Virus record (IMG/VR): IMGVR_UViG_3300030419_003252
Coordinates: 2,403-66,402 of that record
Source of the DNA: a virus
DNA length: 64,000 bases
Strand: one strand, 5' to 3'
Below are positions 42,714 through 51,526 of the stretch, in pieces. The notes under the pieces were generated by a model, which was not told the origin of the DNA, did no database searches, and saw only the letters and a program-made list of their open reading frames with translations. A program made the translations under genes and the position numbers. How positions within the stretch are numbered: the stretch's first letter is position 1; every line of letters starts with the position of its first letter.

Positions 42714-45173
42714 CTAAGCAGCCATATAAGTCGCAGAACCATAAAGATAATTATCACCACTACCAGCTGCAAAATCACTTCCTTGAACTTGAGTTGATAC
42801 AGTACTATTTGTTGCTTGTTTATACCAGTAGATAGTAGTACCTCCAGAAATTAATCCCCTAAAATTAGGCATATCAGTATTCCATTCTCTTACAAAAGAA
42901 AAAGATAGACCAAATCGAGAGCTACTGTGATCTAAACAAGAAAAAGGAAGACCAGTTAAAGTAAAATTACCGCTAGGAGAATTAATAGCAGTAGTATAAA
43001 ATGTCCAAGTAATATTAACTATTCTACCTACTCTTGTAAAATGTCCACTAGCTACGACAGTTGCTGACCCTGAAGTTTCAAAATTTGCTACAGGAGTCCA
43101 AGTCCCTTCTTCGTAGTGATCTAAAACTTCTCCAGGTGAGGCATCTGTTGTAGCTCCTGTAGCAGAAGTACCAGTTTGAGCACTAAAGTCAATACCTTTA
43201 CCAGCAGGTGCTTTTAAATTTCCATCAGTAGTTAGTTCCCATGTTCTATTAACACCTGCAGCAGCATCACTCACTTTGAAAGTTTGTCTTCCATTACCAG
43301 ACTGCACATACATAGCACTGCCAGTGGCATAAAGTCGTCCACCAGATGCAGAATCAGAACTATTTACATGAATCGTTCCATCACTTGTTATACGAAATCT
43401 TTCACTACTACCAGTAGCAAAACGAAGTTCACTACCTCTTATACCAAAACCTGCTAAAGTATCAGCTTCATCATTAGTTGCTTGGAAACCAGCAAGATTA
43501 CCAATTTCTCCAATACTACCGCTATATAAAATATTTTTATCTTCTCCACAATGAATATGGAAAAATGCTGAAGGTGCAACCGTTCCATCACCTGTTCCTA
43601 TAGCAACTCCAGTAGAAGTTATTTCCATTTTTTGAGCAACAGCTTGTGTTCCTGTGCCAGCAGCAAATCTTAAACTGGTACCTCTAAGTCCTAGATGCGT
43701 TATTAAATGACTATCATTAATAGGAACTATACAAGGAACAGAACCTACTTCTCCTTGATCACCACTATAGACAATATGTTTATCTGTATCAAGTTTTACA
43801 TGGAATGGAGCTTGTGGACTTGTTGTACCTATACCTACTTTTCCGTCTGACTTTATATACATACGTGTATTGGAACCAGCACGAAGTAAAAGATTGTCAC
43901 CATTTGCTCCAACCATTACTCCAGTATCAGTTGTGGTGTTATCTCTTATTTGAATCCAGGCATTTGCATCATCAGATTTAAACAGAGCAGTTACGTCTGT
44001 ACCTGATACTGCTTCAACAGATAATCTATAATCTGGACTTGTTATACCAATACCTACGTTCCCAGTACTACCTTGTACTGTCATTAATGTTGAATCATTT
44101 ACCTGTAAAAAAACATCTCTATTAACACTACCCGCATTTAATTTTAAATCATTTCCTGTTTTAGAACGTAATTCGTTTAAACATTCAATAGTTCCTTCTA
44201 CGTCTAATGTTTCACTAGGACTTGTTGTACCTATACCTACCAGGCCATCTGATGTAATACGAACATGTTCTTCATTGTTAGTAGTGGAATTTGAAGTTGA
44301 TAATGTTAAATATGTTGTTATTCCATTTACTCCTGAATACATTCTTAACCCACCAACAACTCCCACCCCTGCACCAGATGGGTCTTGCTTTTCAAATTCA
44401 AAACCACCTATTAATTGATCAGTGTTTAAGCTCGTGTCAGTATTTTCTAGGCGTATTACTGCTGTATCTGCTCCTGCTAAATGCAGTAATGTATCTGGAC
44501 TTGTTGTACCAATACCTACATTTCCAGATTCCCTAATAGTCATACGAGTAGAAGGATTACTTCCACTTTCTGACGTACCAAAGAAGATTATTCCATCATC
44601 TTTATTAGTAGTATCTAAACCTGAACGAAAACCTAATATTGTAACTTCATTATCATTCCAAAAACCACTAACACCTCCTAAGAAATCATCATCTCCAGTA
44701 GCTGCATTTCCTATTTTGACTTTATATCCCGATGTGTCAGATGATTTAAGACGTAGATGCCCATCAGTTATATGTATTTTTTCACTAGGATTTGTTGTAC
44801 CGATACCTATCTTTCCATCAAATTTTATATGAAAATTTGTTGCTCCTTTATTTTTTACAGCAAAATATGATTGGTTATTTGAAGCATTAGTAGGATCGTT
44901 ATCAATAACAAATGCATTAACAGTTCGATCTAGAATTATGTCACCGTAACCACTATTACCTGTATGCTGGAATCTTACTGTTGTATCTGTTCCACTTGGA
45001 GATTTAGTTAAAATTCTTGTACCATTAACAGTTAATAATTCAGCAGAATTAATTCCTAAAGATATAGTATTAGCTGCTGACAAATACATCCCATTAGCTG
45101 GAGCACTGGATGTCCCTGTAAAATTTAATGCTTGAACTAAATCACTAATTAATTGGGCTTTTGTTTGTGACAT
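42714..45173 (-). CDS. inverted tail fibre, VGIGTTSP-repeat type
   Basis: 819 residues, the longest fibre here. MSQTKAQLISDLVQALNFTG is the N-terminus, followed by about six GKIGIGTTNP / GNVGIGTTSP repeats. The C-terminal domain starts VLDHYEEGTWTPVANFETSG as in the rightward fibres 15-25 kb away. It is on the opposite strand, away from the main array but with the same 3-prime element. Possibly a second receptor-binding fibre under different control. Confidence 0.88.
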   Translation of the reverse strand: MSQTKAQLISDLVQALNFTGTSSAPANGMYLSAANTISLGINSAELLTVNGTRILTKSPSGTDTTVRFQHTGNSGYGDIILDRTVNAFVIDNDPTNASNNQSYFAVKNKGATNFHIKFDGKIGIGTTNPSEKIHITDGHLRLKSSDTSGYKVKIGNAATGDDDFLGGVSGFWNDNEVTILGFRSGLDTTNKDDGIIFFGTSESGSNPSTRMTIRESGNVGIGTTSPDTLLHLAGADTAVIRLENTDTSLNTDQLIGGFEFEKQDPSGAGVGVVGGLRMYSGVNGITTYLTLSTSNSTTNNEEHVRITSDGLVGIGTTSPSETLDVEGTIECLNELRSKTGNDLKLNAGSVNRDVFLQVNDSTLMTVQGSTGNVGIGITSPDYRLSVEAVSGTDVTALFKSDDANAWIQIRDNTTTDTGVMVGANGDNLLLRAGSNTRMYIKSDGKVGIGTTSPQAPFHVKLDTDKHIVYSGDQGEVGSVPCIVPINDSHLITHLGLRGTSLRFAAGTGTQAVAQKMEITSTGVAIGTGDGTVAPSAFFHIHCGEDKNILYSGSIGEIGNLAGFQATNDEADTLAGFGIRGSELRFATGSSERFRITSDGTIHVNSSDSASGGRLYATGSAMYVQSGNGRQTFKVSDAAAGVNRTWELTTDGNLKAPAGKGIDFSAQTGTSATGATTDASPGEVLDHYEEGTWTPVANFETSGSATVVASGHFTRVGRIVNITWTFYTTAINSPSGNFTLTGLPFSCLDHSSSRFGLSFSFVREWNTDMPNFRGLISGGTTIYWYKQATNSTVSTQVQGSDFAAGSGDNYLYGSATYMAA

Positions 45174-45233
45174 TCTTTCCCACGAATACTGGCGATAGTA
45201 TTATTTTAACGCCAGCATTTTTAGGAATAACTA

Positions 45234-45500
45234 TTATTTATCAATCATTTTTTCAAGAGCATGGACTTGGTTCTGTCTGTAATAAGCCAAGCGTTCCTGG
45301 ATCAGGTTGTAATAATTGATCGCACCATCAACCATTTCTTGTGCCTCCATGCTTCCTGCTAAATTTTCATTAGCAAGCATTGCAGCTGTTAAAACAGTAA
45401 CACCCCATTCAATTTTGCTACCAATTAAAGCCTCCAGAGGAGTCCCTTCCTGAGTAAACCCAGCGAGCAAATTGTATAGATTAGCTGGATCTTTCTCCAT
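45234..45500 (-). CDS. 88-residue helical hypothetical protein
   Basis: Start ATG 45500 chosen because GAGGAG precedes it at good spacing; a longer frame to 45572 would overlap the upstream gene. All-helical (LTAAMLANENLAGSMEAQEM). No family recognised. Confidence 0.65.
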   Translation of the reverse strand: MEKDPANLYNLLAGFTQEGTPLEALIGSKIEWGVTVLTAAMLANENLAGSMEAQEMVDGAINYYNLIQERLAYYRQNQVHALEKMIDK

Positions 45501-45535
45501 GAACTCCTCTATTCTTTTTTCTATTCTATAAGAAT

Positions 45536-45847
45536 TTATCCTTCTGTCTTTTGCATCCAGTACCAATAGCAATGCTTCGCATTCTGATGAAACCGTTTTC
45601 CTTGAAGTAATTTAAACTTCTTTTCTTCTAGTTCGTGCATTTTATCTTCGTTATAAGGGAGAGGTTCTCCATTATCACAAAGCATTGCCATCTCTAATTC
45701 GTTCAGTTCCATCTGGACTGTGTAGTCTTCAAGGTTATGTTGATGACAGCACATCCATGTATGGGCATCTTCAAGATTCTTCGGTGGTTGAAGCTTCAGG
45801 AAAAAGCTGTCGGGAATGCTCGGATGTTTCCAGTTCCAATTTGCCAT
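45536..45847 (-). CDS. 103-residue hypothetical, overlaps Gp157-like gene
   Basis: From ATG 45847 (MANWNWKHPSIPDSFFLKLQ) in the -1 frame relative to the upstream Gp157-like C-terminus; the overlap is 77 bases. Helical with several Cys/His (HTWMCCHQHNLEDYT). A longer frame to 46003 is probably a shadow. Related proteins recur within this window's leftward half (the 58855-59214 gene shares the P-x-N-L-E-D-Y style). Confidence 0.6.
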   Translation of the reverse strand: MANWNWKHPSIPDSFFLKLQPPKNLEDAHTWMCCHQHNLEDYTVQMELNELEMAMLCDNGEPLPYNEDKMHELEEKKFKLLQGKRFHQNAKHCYWYWMQKTEG

Positions 45848-46493
45848 TTCCGTGTGCTCGTCTACGGAGTATTGCGATGGTGGGGTATACGTAAACTCCT
45901 TCGGGGAGTCGTTCGTTACTTTTGTTTGCGTTGCGGAGGGCATCTTTGTTGGGAATAATTTTGACTTGAGATTTGGTTGAAGTACTTTCGTCAAGCACAT
46001 CACCTTGTATAGAACGTACCACGGTTTTTGTAGTAGTTACAACTTCTGTTTTGGTTAAAAACTTTTGTTGTTGTTCTTGTGTCCAATCTTCAGGATTAGA
46101 ATCTATTCTGATACTAGAAGTTGATTTCTTACTAAGAAGAAATTTATATTTATTCCCAGTTAAACTATTTTTCCCAACAGGTAACATTCGACCTATATAT
46201 CTAAGTAATCCTTCAAGACGATCTATTTTGTTTTGATAAGATTTCTTAGCAGTCTTAAGAAGTTCTTCTTCTTTCTTTACTCTTTCTAAACAATCTTCAT
46301 TGTTTACAAGATAAGAATAGATCATGTCTACTCTTGCAGATTTCTCATTAATCGCTAACTCTAATTCTTCTGTTATCTTCTTTTCCTCTTCAGGAGTTAA
46401 TAAAGATTTATCAGAAGAAAGTAAAGCTCTTTCATGATTGAGAACCTGGAGGAGATCCATCTTAGATAGATCCATTGAATTGTTTTGTGTCAT
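45771..46493 (-). CDS. Siphovirus Gp157-like protein
   Basis: 240 residues. A long coiled-coil first half (LTPEEEKKITEELELAINEK, then EEELLKTAKKSYQNKIDRLE) leads to KNSLTGNKYKFLLSKKSTSS, the end signature of Gp157 (PF05565), a family from siphovirus replication clusters linked with resistance or recombination. The start is preceded by a CAACTCAACTCC leader and a stop-hairpin of the upstream gene. Role unproven; probably DNA metabolism. Confidence 0.75.
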   Translation of the reverse strand: MTQNNSMDLSKMDLLQVLNHERALLSSDKSLLTPEEEKKITEELELAINEKSARVDMIYSYLVNNEDCLERVKKEEELLKTAKKSYQNKIDRLEGLLRYIGRMLPVGKNSLTGNKYKFLLSKKSTSSIRIDSNPEDWTQEQQQKFLTKTEVVTTTKTVVRSIQGDVLDESTSTKSQVKIIPNKDALRNANKSNERLPEGVYVYPTIAILRRRAHGNGKLELETSEHSRQLFPEASTTEES

Positions 46494-46523
46494 TTAAAAA
46501 TGGAGTTGAGTTGATTAGTTTTA

Positions 46524-46550
46524 CATCATTTCGGATGGAGGCTACTCCTC
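46524..46550 (-). promoter_or_regulatory. stop-codon hairpin plus CGAAAU-loop hairpin
   Basis: On the minus strand GAGG-AGTAG-CCTC has the UAG stop of the 46542 gene in its loop. It is followed at once by CATC-CGAAAT-GATG and then GTAAAACTAAT. The second hairpin and its tail recur at 49409-49422. Confidence 0.5.
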
Positions 46551-46745
46551 AAAGTATTTATTTAAAACTTCCAAGCGATCATGATGAGTAGAAATAATAT
46601 CTAACTGATCATGAACAGCTGATAAGACATCAGAGTGTTCTCCAATACCTGTAGGGTTTTTTAAATAAATTTCAACATTAGCTTTGGCTTTTTGTATGTG
46701 ACCTTCAGCATGTGCTTTGGCTGCATCAATAATTGTTCGTCTCAT
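46542..46745 (-). CDS. 67-residue helical protein
   Basis: All-helical, His-containing (AKAHAEGHIQKAKANVEIYL, then DIISTHHDRLEVLNKYF). A style seen in cyanophage early regions. Its UAG stop lies in the loop of a 4-bp hairpin. Function unknown. Confidence 0.65.
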   Translation of the reverse strand: MRRTIIDAAKAHAEGHIQKAKANVEIYLKNPTGIGEHSDVLSAVHDQLDIISTHHDRLEVLNKYFEE

Positions 46746-46835
46746 TCTTAATCATTAGCTACTACTATCTTAATCTTTCTTGCATCGAAATAAATTTTGA
46801 AGTAGTCTTCTTAAACATGATTAGATTTGAATTGA

Positions 46836-47003
46836 ATGAAAAATAAACCAGTACGACATCAAATTAAATCGAGTTGGTACTATCTATTTTGGGCAATCAT
46901 GACAGCAGCTGTTGTTACTGGCCAGTTATATGTTGGGACTAGTTATAAAGCAATGTCAAATAGTATTGAAAGATTAATTAATAATGGAATCATTATTAGA
47001 TAA
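46836..47003 (+). CDS. 55-residue membrane peptide
   Basis: ATG 46836; basic N-terminus, one transmembrane segment (YLFWAIMTAAVVTGQLYVG), polar tail. It converges by 8 bases on the next leftward gene. Plausible small membrane protein; function unknown. Confidence 0.6.
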   Translation: MKNKPVRHQIKSSWYYLFWAIMTAAVVTGQLYVGTSYKAMSNSIERLINNGIIIR

Positions 47004-47178
47004 ATAAATCATACTCTTCATCTCTGATTTTTAATTTTGCATGTTTCTTAGCTTTCTTATAAATAGATCTGCCAAGTTTATAACTTGCGAAACTAATTGC
47101 AGCAATAGTGACAGGATTACCAATAGCAGTAAACACACCTGCGCCCATTAATGCCAGAGGACCGAACTTGTTAATCAT
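46996..47178 (-). CDS. 60-residue membrane protein
   Basis: From ATG 47178, with AGGA upstream; ATG 47199 is an alternative. Hydrophobic half (FGPLALMGAGVFTAIGNPVT then IAAISFASYKLG) and a Lys-rich tail. Divergent from the 47226 gene. Function unknown. Confidence 0.6.
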   Translation of the reverse strand: MINKFGPLALMGAGVFTAIGNPVTIAAISFASYKLGRSIYKKAKKHAKLKIRDEEYDLFI

Positions 47179-47225
47179 TAGATGTGATCCTGGATGCATG
47201 TAGAATAGAAAAAGAAGGAGGTCTT

Positions 47226-47453
47226 ATGGAAAAAAGTCGTGAAAACAAGATTGATTTCTTAGAGTATCAAATACCTTTAGAAGACCAATTTGTCTTTGAA
47301 AGACTTAAGAGAAGCGTTGAAGGTTCTGAGAATGTAGAAGCTATAAAAATGATGGCAATCTATTTCGCACAGATTGCCACCCAACGTAATGCAATTATAA
47401 AGGGACTAATTAAAGATCTAATTAGCCCCGATAATATAATCCTTAAATCATAA
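47226..47453 (+). CDS. 75-residue soluble hypothetical protein
   Basis: ATG 47226 sits behind AAGGAGG at good spacing, which decides the start over 47184. Helical (QFVFERLKRSVEGSENVEAI). A rightward gene within a leftward block. No family recognised. It overlaps the end of the next leftward gene by six bases. Confidence 0.7.
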   Translation: MEKSRENKIDFLEYQIPLEDQFVFERLKRSVEGSENVEAIKMMAIYFAQIATQRNAIIKGLIKDLISPDNIILKS

Positions 47454-48470
47454 GGAAGTATCTTCACCAGTAGGAAGTGTTTTAACTTCTACTTCAGTAG
47501 TAGTTGTATCATCTTCAGATCCTTTAGGAAGAATACGAAGACCTTCTTTAATACCGTAAGCACCACCTAGTTTCTTAGCATCTTGCATTGAATGCTGATT
47601 GATATAATCCTGATACCAAGGATCATCAAGCTTGCCCCATACTTTAGCTCTATCTTCATCTGGAATAGTCAGACTATGTAGAGATTCAAGTGCAGCTTCT
47701 TGAGTGCTGTAATCAGGAACATCAAAGCCTTCGATAGCACAGATTTCAACGTTATTATTACCTCTCATGTCTGAAGCAAGAGTAGGAATAAAGACTGTTG
47801 TTGAATGAAATCTCTCATTAAATTTAAGAGGGACTTCTGTACTTAATGCTTTAGATAAACACTTGCTCATTTCTTTTTCAAAGAGACGAACTTTATCTGC
47901 CATATCTGTTCCATTTAATCCTTTTAATGTAAGGACAATAGGAATCTTATGTGCAGGAGTATTATCTGATTTAAGAATGTTAACCAAGTATTTGGTTCTT
48001 ACACCGTACTTGCGTTTGTACATTTCATTCTTAGATGAGGCAAGCTCTGATGCAGCTTTATCATCATCGAATTTTGCTTTAACAATAGGATCATCAAAAC
48101 ATCCAATTGTTGTTCTTAATCCAAATGTTTCTTCTACCATTAAAGGAGAACGCATTAGGATTTGTACTCTTGGTTGAGTAAAGTTTAAACCTTCTTCAAC
48201 AGAAGTATGTGGTGGCATACCAAAGGTTTGTTTATAGTCCCAAGCAACAGAGCCTTTATCAAAGTCAGATGCTTCAGCTGTCCAACCGCAAGTATCAAGA
48301 TCTGATTTACGAATAAACCAACCTCTTTGTTTTGATTTGTTTAGGGGCTGAATTGTGACAAAAGATTGAAGTCCATCAACAAATTCTTTTTCCTTAAACA
48401 TAAGGAAAGAATCAATGGATCTTTTAGAAAGAGCAGATTGTTTCTTAGTAGGACTCATAGAAATAGTCAT
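47448..48470 (-). CDS. hypothetical replication/recombination-module protein
   Basis: 340 residues (ATG 48470 or 48458). KQRGWFIRKSDLDTCGWTAE and the following beta-rich region resemble a family of cyanobacterial and cyanophage proteins (DUF5895-like, by recollection). Acidic, Thr-rich tail. Located beside a tandem OB-fold ssDNA-binding protein and the polymerase, so an ssDNA or recombination role is reasonable but unproven. A UAAG-type RNA element precedes it. Confidence 0.6.
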   Translation of the reverse strand: MTISMSPTKKQSALSKRSIDSFLMFKEKEFVDGLQSFVTIQPLNKSKQRGWFIRKSDLDTCGWTAEASDFDKGSVAWDYKQTFGMPPHTSVEEGLNFTQPRVQILMRSPLMVEETFGLRTTIGCFDDPIVKAKFDDDKAASELASSKNEMYKRKYGVRTKYLVNILKSDNTPAHKIPIVLTLKGLNGTDMADKVRLFEKEMSKCLSKALSTEVPLKFNERFHSTTVFIPTLASDMRGNNNVEICAIEGFDVPDYSTQEAALESLHSLTIPDEDRAKVWGKLDDPWYQDYINQHSMQDAKKLGGAYGIKEGLRILPKGSEDDTTTTEVEVKTLPTGEDTSL

Positions 48471-48491
48471 AGAAATAAGCAGGGTTAAAAA

Positions 48492-48531
48492 CTAGGTCTT
48501 ACACCAGCACTGGTGGGAACTGGATGCCTAG
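48492..48531 (-). promoter_or_regulatory. UAAG RNA motif, copy 1
   Basis: Outer stem CTAGG/CCTAG closed by GG/CC; inner stem CA(T)CCAG/CTGGTG around a loop that itself can pair as CACCAG/CTGGTG; unpaired TAAGA before the 3-prime outer strand; then TTTTTA. It starts six bases after the OB-fold gene stop and precedes the 47448-48470 gene. Confidence 0.6.
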
Positions 48532-48536
48532 AAAAG

Positions 48537-49373
48537 TTAGAAAGGATCAGTTTCTGATACAGCTTCTACAGGAGTTTCTTGATTCATGATTGGAGATGGA
48601 TTTGGATTTGGAGCTATACTCCATTCTGGTCCATCAGTTGCAGGACTGGAATCACTTGTTACAGTTCTCAATTTAGTTGTGTCAGTTTTCTGACTTGCGT
48701 TGTTATTAAAAGGTTCTAACTTACTACTGAGAGTTATACCTTGTTTATCAGCAATTAAAAGTAGACTTGAGAACCGATCTTCTTGAGTAGCTTTATCTTT
48801 CCAAGTTTCAGTAACGAGTGATCCTCTTATGGTTGCACCTATATTCTTTTTATTTAGGAAGTTCATTATGTGTTCTGCATAATTAATTCCTTTGTACTTA
48901 TTATTAGTATTATAGTTAGCCTTAAAAGTATAGAAAGCAGGAGAATCTACCTTATTCCATACAGCTAATCTTTGTTTAGCACTCATAAAACCAGAGGAAT
49001 GATGTAAACAATCTTTTTCAGTTAAATCATTTACACAACGACCAGCAAGAGTAAAGGAATTAAATTCTTCTCCATCATTAAAGCCTTGAGGTACAAGGAT
49101 TACATTGCCTTGTTGTAACCATTTGTTTTGTACTTTTGTTTCTTTATTATAAGAAAAGTAAAGTTGTGTACCTTCTACAAAGATCCTATGACCTTTCTTA
49201 ACAGACTTAAGTTTGTCTTTAGCAGGTCCCCAAATTCTTAATTCAAGTTGGGTAGGAACATACTTTCCATATCTAGGAGCAGGGATTTCTATTTGACAGA
49301 AAACACCTGGTACTTCTCTGCCTGTTTCTCTTGCATCTTCAAGAGCAACAGCAGTTAGAGTTGCATAATTCAT
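48537..49373 (-). CDS. tandem OB-fold ssDNA-binding-like protein
   Basis: 278 residues. Two beta-rich halves, each with an OB-fold look (QIEIPAPRYGKYVPTQLELR ... FVEGTQLYFSY; SFTLAGRCVNDLTE ... IRGSLVTETW), then a disordered Pro/Asn-rich linker and an acidic tip ending ETDPF. That is the classic SSB-type C-terminal tail for partner binding. It lies next to the DNA polymerase. I infer a phage ssDNA-binding protein. The leader carries CAATTCAA instead of a Shine-Dalgarno. Confidence 0.7.
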   Translation of the reverse strand: MNYATLTAVALEDARETGREVPGVFCQIEIPAPRYGKYVPTQLELRIWGPAKDKLKSVKKGHRIFVEGTQLYFSYNKETKVQNKWLQQGNVILVPQGFNDGEEFNSFTLAGRCVNDLTEKDCLHHSSGFMSAKQRLAVWNKVDSPAFYTFKANYNTNNKYKGINYAEHIMNFLNKKNIGATIRGSLVTETWKDKATQEDRFSSLLLIADKQGITLSSKLEPFNNNASQKTDTTKLRTVTSDSSPATDGPEWSIAPNPNPSPIMNQETPVEAVSETDPF

Positions 49374-49408
49374 AAGTTGAATTGAACAGTAAGTGAATAA
49401 TAGTTTAA

Positions 49409-49422
49409 CGTCATTTCGGACA
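49409..49422 (-). promoter_or_regulatory. CGAAAU-loop hairpin, copy 2
   Basis: Minus strand TGTC-CGAAAT-GACG followed by TTAAACTATT. Compared with 46524-46537, the loop is identical and the stem has changed in a compensating way. It lies just after the polymerase stop and before the OB-fold gene. Confidence 0.5.
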
Positions 49423-49426
49423 AAAG

Positions 49427-51301
49427 TTAATGGGTTTCAGCCCAGTTTTTACCAAGCTTATAATCCCCTTCAATTTTACATTTAAAATTAAAGAACTCTC
49501 CAGCTTGGATAAAGGATTTCATAACCTCTTTATATATAGATTCCTTATGTTGTTTTGCACATGTAAGTTGTACTTCGTCATGGATCATTAGCAGTTGTTC
49601 CCATCCATCTCCATAAGGTAACTTTAGATTTTGTTGTATATTGTTGTGAATGTTTACAACTACTTGTTTCATAATGATTGAACCAGCTGATTGTAATAAA
49701 ACATTAAGAGCTTTATAGTCTTCTCGACAATAAAGAACACGACGATCTAAACCTACTAAGTAACCACGAGTAGCTAAAGTATCTTTAATTTTTTCTCTTA
49801 ATTTTTTTAGTGCAGGCAAGCTATTCATAAAGTTATCAATCCTTGTTCTACCAATCTGTTTCAGTTTTTGTTCATTAGTTTCAGAAGAATCAAATATCTT
49901 TCCAGCTTTAAGATCTCCGCTTCCATAAAGTATTCCATAAAGAAGAGTTTTAGCTTTATCTTTTTCATTTACACCAAACTTTTGCATGTTGTATTCATGA
50001 ATATTTTCAAAGCCAACTTTCTTTGGATTAACAACAATGTCTGCATATTCACCACCATCCCAGATAGCTAAGTATCCAGCAAGGCAACGAACTTCTAAAC
50101 CTTTAGCATCAAACCCCATCATTTCCCAATCATATGGGGCATGAAATAAACTTCTGCACTCATTACCATAGGGACTTTTAACTTTTGGAACCTGGCTACA
50201 GTTGGGATTTCGATGTGAACATCGACCTGTAATTGTTCCATTAGTTATAACATCACCATGGATACGACTATTAGAATTGTCTACTAATTTTAGCCAAGCA
50301 TTATTACCATCAGCTATTTGGCCTAGTCGTTTCTTTAATAATTGATACTCAGCTAAGGCTTTAGCTTCTGGGAAATCGAGGTTTTCAAGGACTGTATCGT
50401 CAAGTTTTGGATTACCTTTCTCAGTTCTTCCTTCTGGAACCCATTGGTACTTTGCTTGTAAGCGTTCAATAATTTGTTTACGTGATCCTGGGTTGAAATG
50501 TTCATAAGTTATTTTCTCAAATGGAACACCCTTCTGATAACCACGCTTTTGATTGTTTACTTTAGGAGTAAAAAATTCAGAGCGTTTTATAGGAGGAAAT
50601 AATTCAATTAAATGTTTCTCAAGTTTTTCTTTCTTTGCTCTGAGTACATCCACAAGATCAAGACATCTATCCACATCGAATGGAACTCCTGATCTAATTT
50701 GTCTGTTAATTGCTGTAGCAAACTCATGCTCAAGAGATAAGGCTGCTTGAGAATAGTTCTGTTTAATAATGTGTTGCCACAATTTTTCAGTAACCCGAAC
50801 ATCTTGGATGCAATAGTCGAGCATCTCTTGGGAGTACTCGGAGAAATCGTTAAACTCAATCTTTTCATCTGAGAGCCTGTAGCCCCAGGACTTGAGTGAG
50901 TGAGCACCTTTGTATTTCGGTGGAACTTGCGAATAGAATTCTTCATCTCTAGCAAATCGAATTTCTTTAGGCCAAATCAAACGACTACAAATAAGCGTGT
51001 CAATGATTCGAGCTTTAAAAGTTACTGAAAATAATTTATTTAAAACAGGTATGTCATAAAAAAGAATGTTGTGACCGATTAAAACATCAGCGGTGTCCAG
51101 ATGACTAATAGCGTTATCAATAGCATCAGGGCCATAGCTGAAAGTGTTTCCTGATTGAAGGTCATAAATAACCAAGCAATGGATTTTTGAAACGTCATCA
51201 TAAAGTCCATCAGACTCTAAATCAAATATAAGCCAAGATTCATTTTCTGAATCTGCCGTAGTCTTGAATTGAGAAGTCTTCACGTTTAAGCTTTGGGTCA
51301 T
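49427..51301 (-). CDS. family A DNA polymerase with 3-5 exonuclease
   Basis: 624 residues. Exonuclease motifs: LIFDLESDGLY (I), LIGHNILFYDIPVLNKLF (II), YCIQDVRVTEKLW (III). Polymerase motifs: MGFDAKGLEVRCLAGYL (A), KAKTLLYGILYGSGD (B), LMIHDEVQLTCA (C). All catalytic acids are present. Shorter than T7 polymerase, without a 5-prime exonuclease. It could be of the mitochondrial-like branch known from TIM5-type cyanophages, but only a tree would show this. AAGGA precedes the start, and the next upstream gene overlaps its 5-prime end. Confidence 0.95.
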   Translation of the reverse strand: MTQSLNVKTSQFKTTADSENESWLIFDLESDGLYDDVSKIHCLVIYDLQSGNTFSYGPDAIDNAISHLDTADVLIGHNILFYDIPVLNKLFSVTFKARIIDTLICSRLIWPKEIRFARDEEFYSQVPPKYKGAHSLKSWGYRLSDEKIEFNDFSEYSQEMLDYCIQDVRVTEKLWQHIIKQNYSQAALSLEHEFATAINRQIRSGVPFDVDRCLDLVDVLRAKKEKLEKHLIELFPPIKRSEFFTPKVNNQKRGYQKGVPFEKITYEHFNPGSRKQIIERLQAKYQWVPEGRTEKGNPKLDDTVLENLDFPEAKALAEYQLLKKRLGQIADGNNAWLKLVDNSNSRIHGDVITNGTITGRCSHRNPNCSQVPKVKSPYGNECRSLFHAPYDWEMMGFDAKGLEVRCLAGYLAIWDGGEYADIVVNPKKVGFENIHEYNMQKFGVNEKDKAKTLLYGILYGSGDLKAGKIFDSSETNEQKLKQIGRTRIDNFMNSLPALKKLREKIKDTLATRGYLVGLDRRVLYCREDYKALNVLLQSAGSIIMKQVVVNIHNNIQQNLKLPYGDGWEQLLMIHDEVQLTCAKQHKESIYKEVMKSFIQAGEFFNFKCKIEGDYKLGKNWAETH

Positions 51302-51482
51302 TTTCCTTAATCCAATTCAAGAATTTTTGCATCTGAGTTCGATGCGGGTTATGAAAAAGTTTAGAAACATTAGAAGGTGAATCAAGTGGAACTAAACTAA
51401 ATTTGTCTTTTTCTACTCGTATTCCATACGGAAGTCCCTTCTTCCAACAGGCAATTACGTAAGACATTGTTGTTTTCTTCAT
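51240..51482 (-). CDS. 80-residue hypothetical, overlaps polymerase start
   Basis: MKKTTMSYVIACWKKGLPYG and a helical C-terminus. Its last 62 bases overlap the beginning of the polymerase gene in another frame, a strong sign of coupled translation. An ATG at 51467 is possible. Function unknown. Confidence 0.6.
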   Translation of the reverse strand: MKKTTMSYVIACWKKGLPYGIRVEKDKFSLVPLDSPSNVSKLFHNPHRTQMQKFLNWIKENDPKLKREDFSIQDYGRFRK

Positions 51483-51526
51483 GGAAGATTTCGCATAAAT
51501 ACTAATACAATTTTTATTAAATTCAA

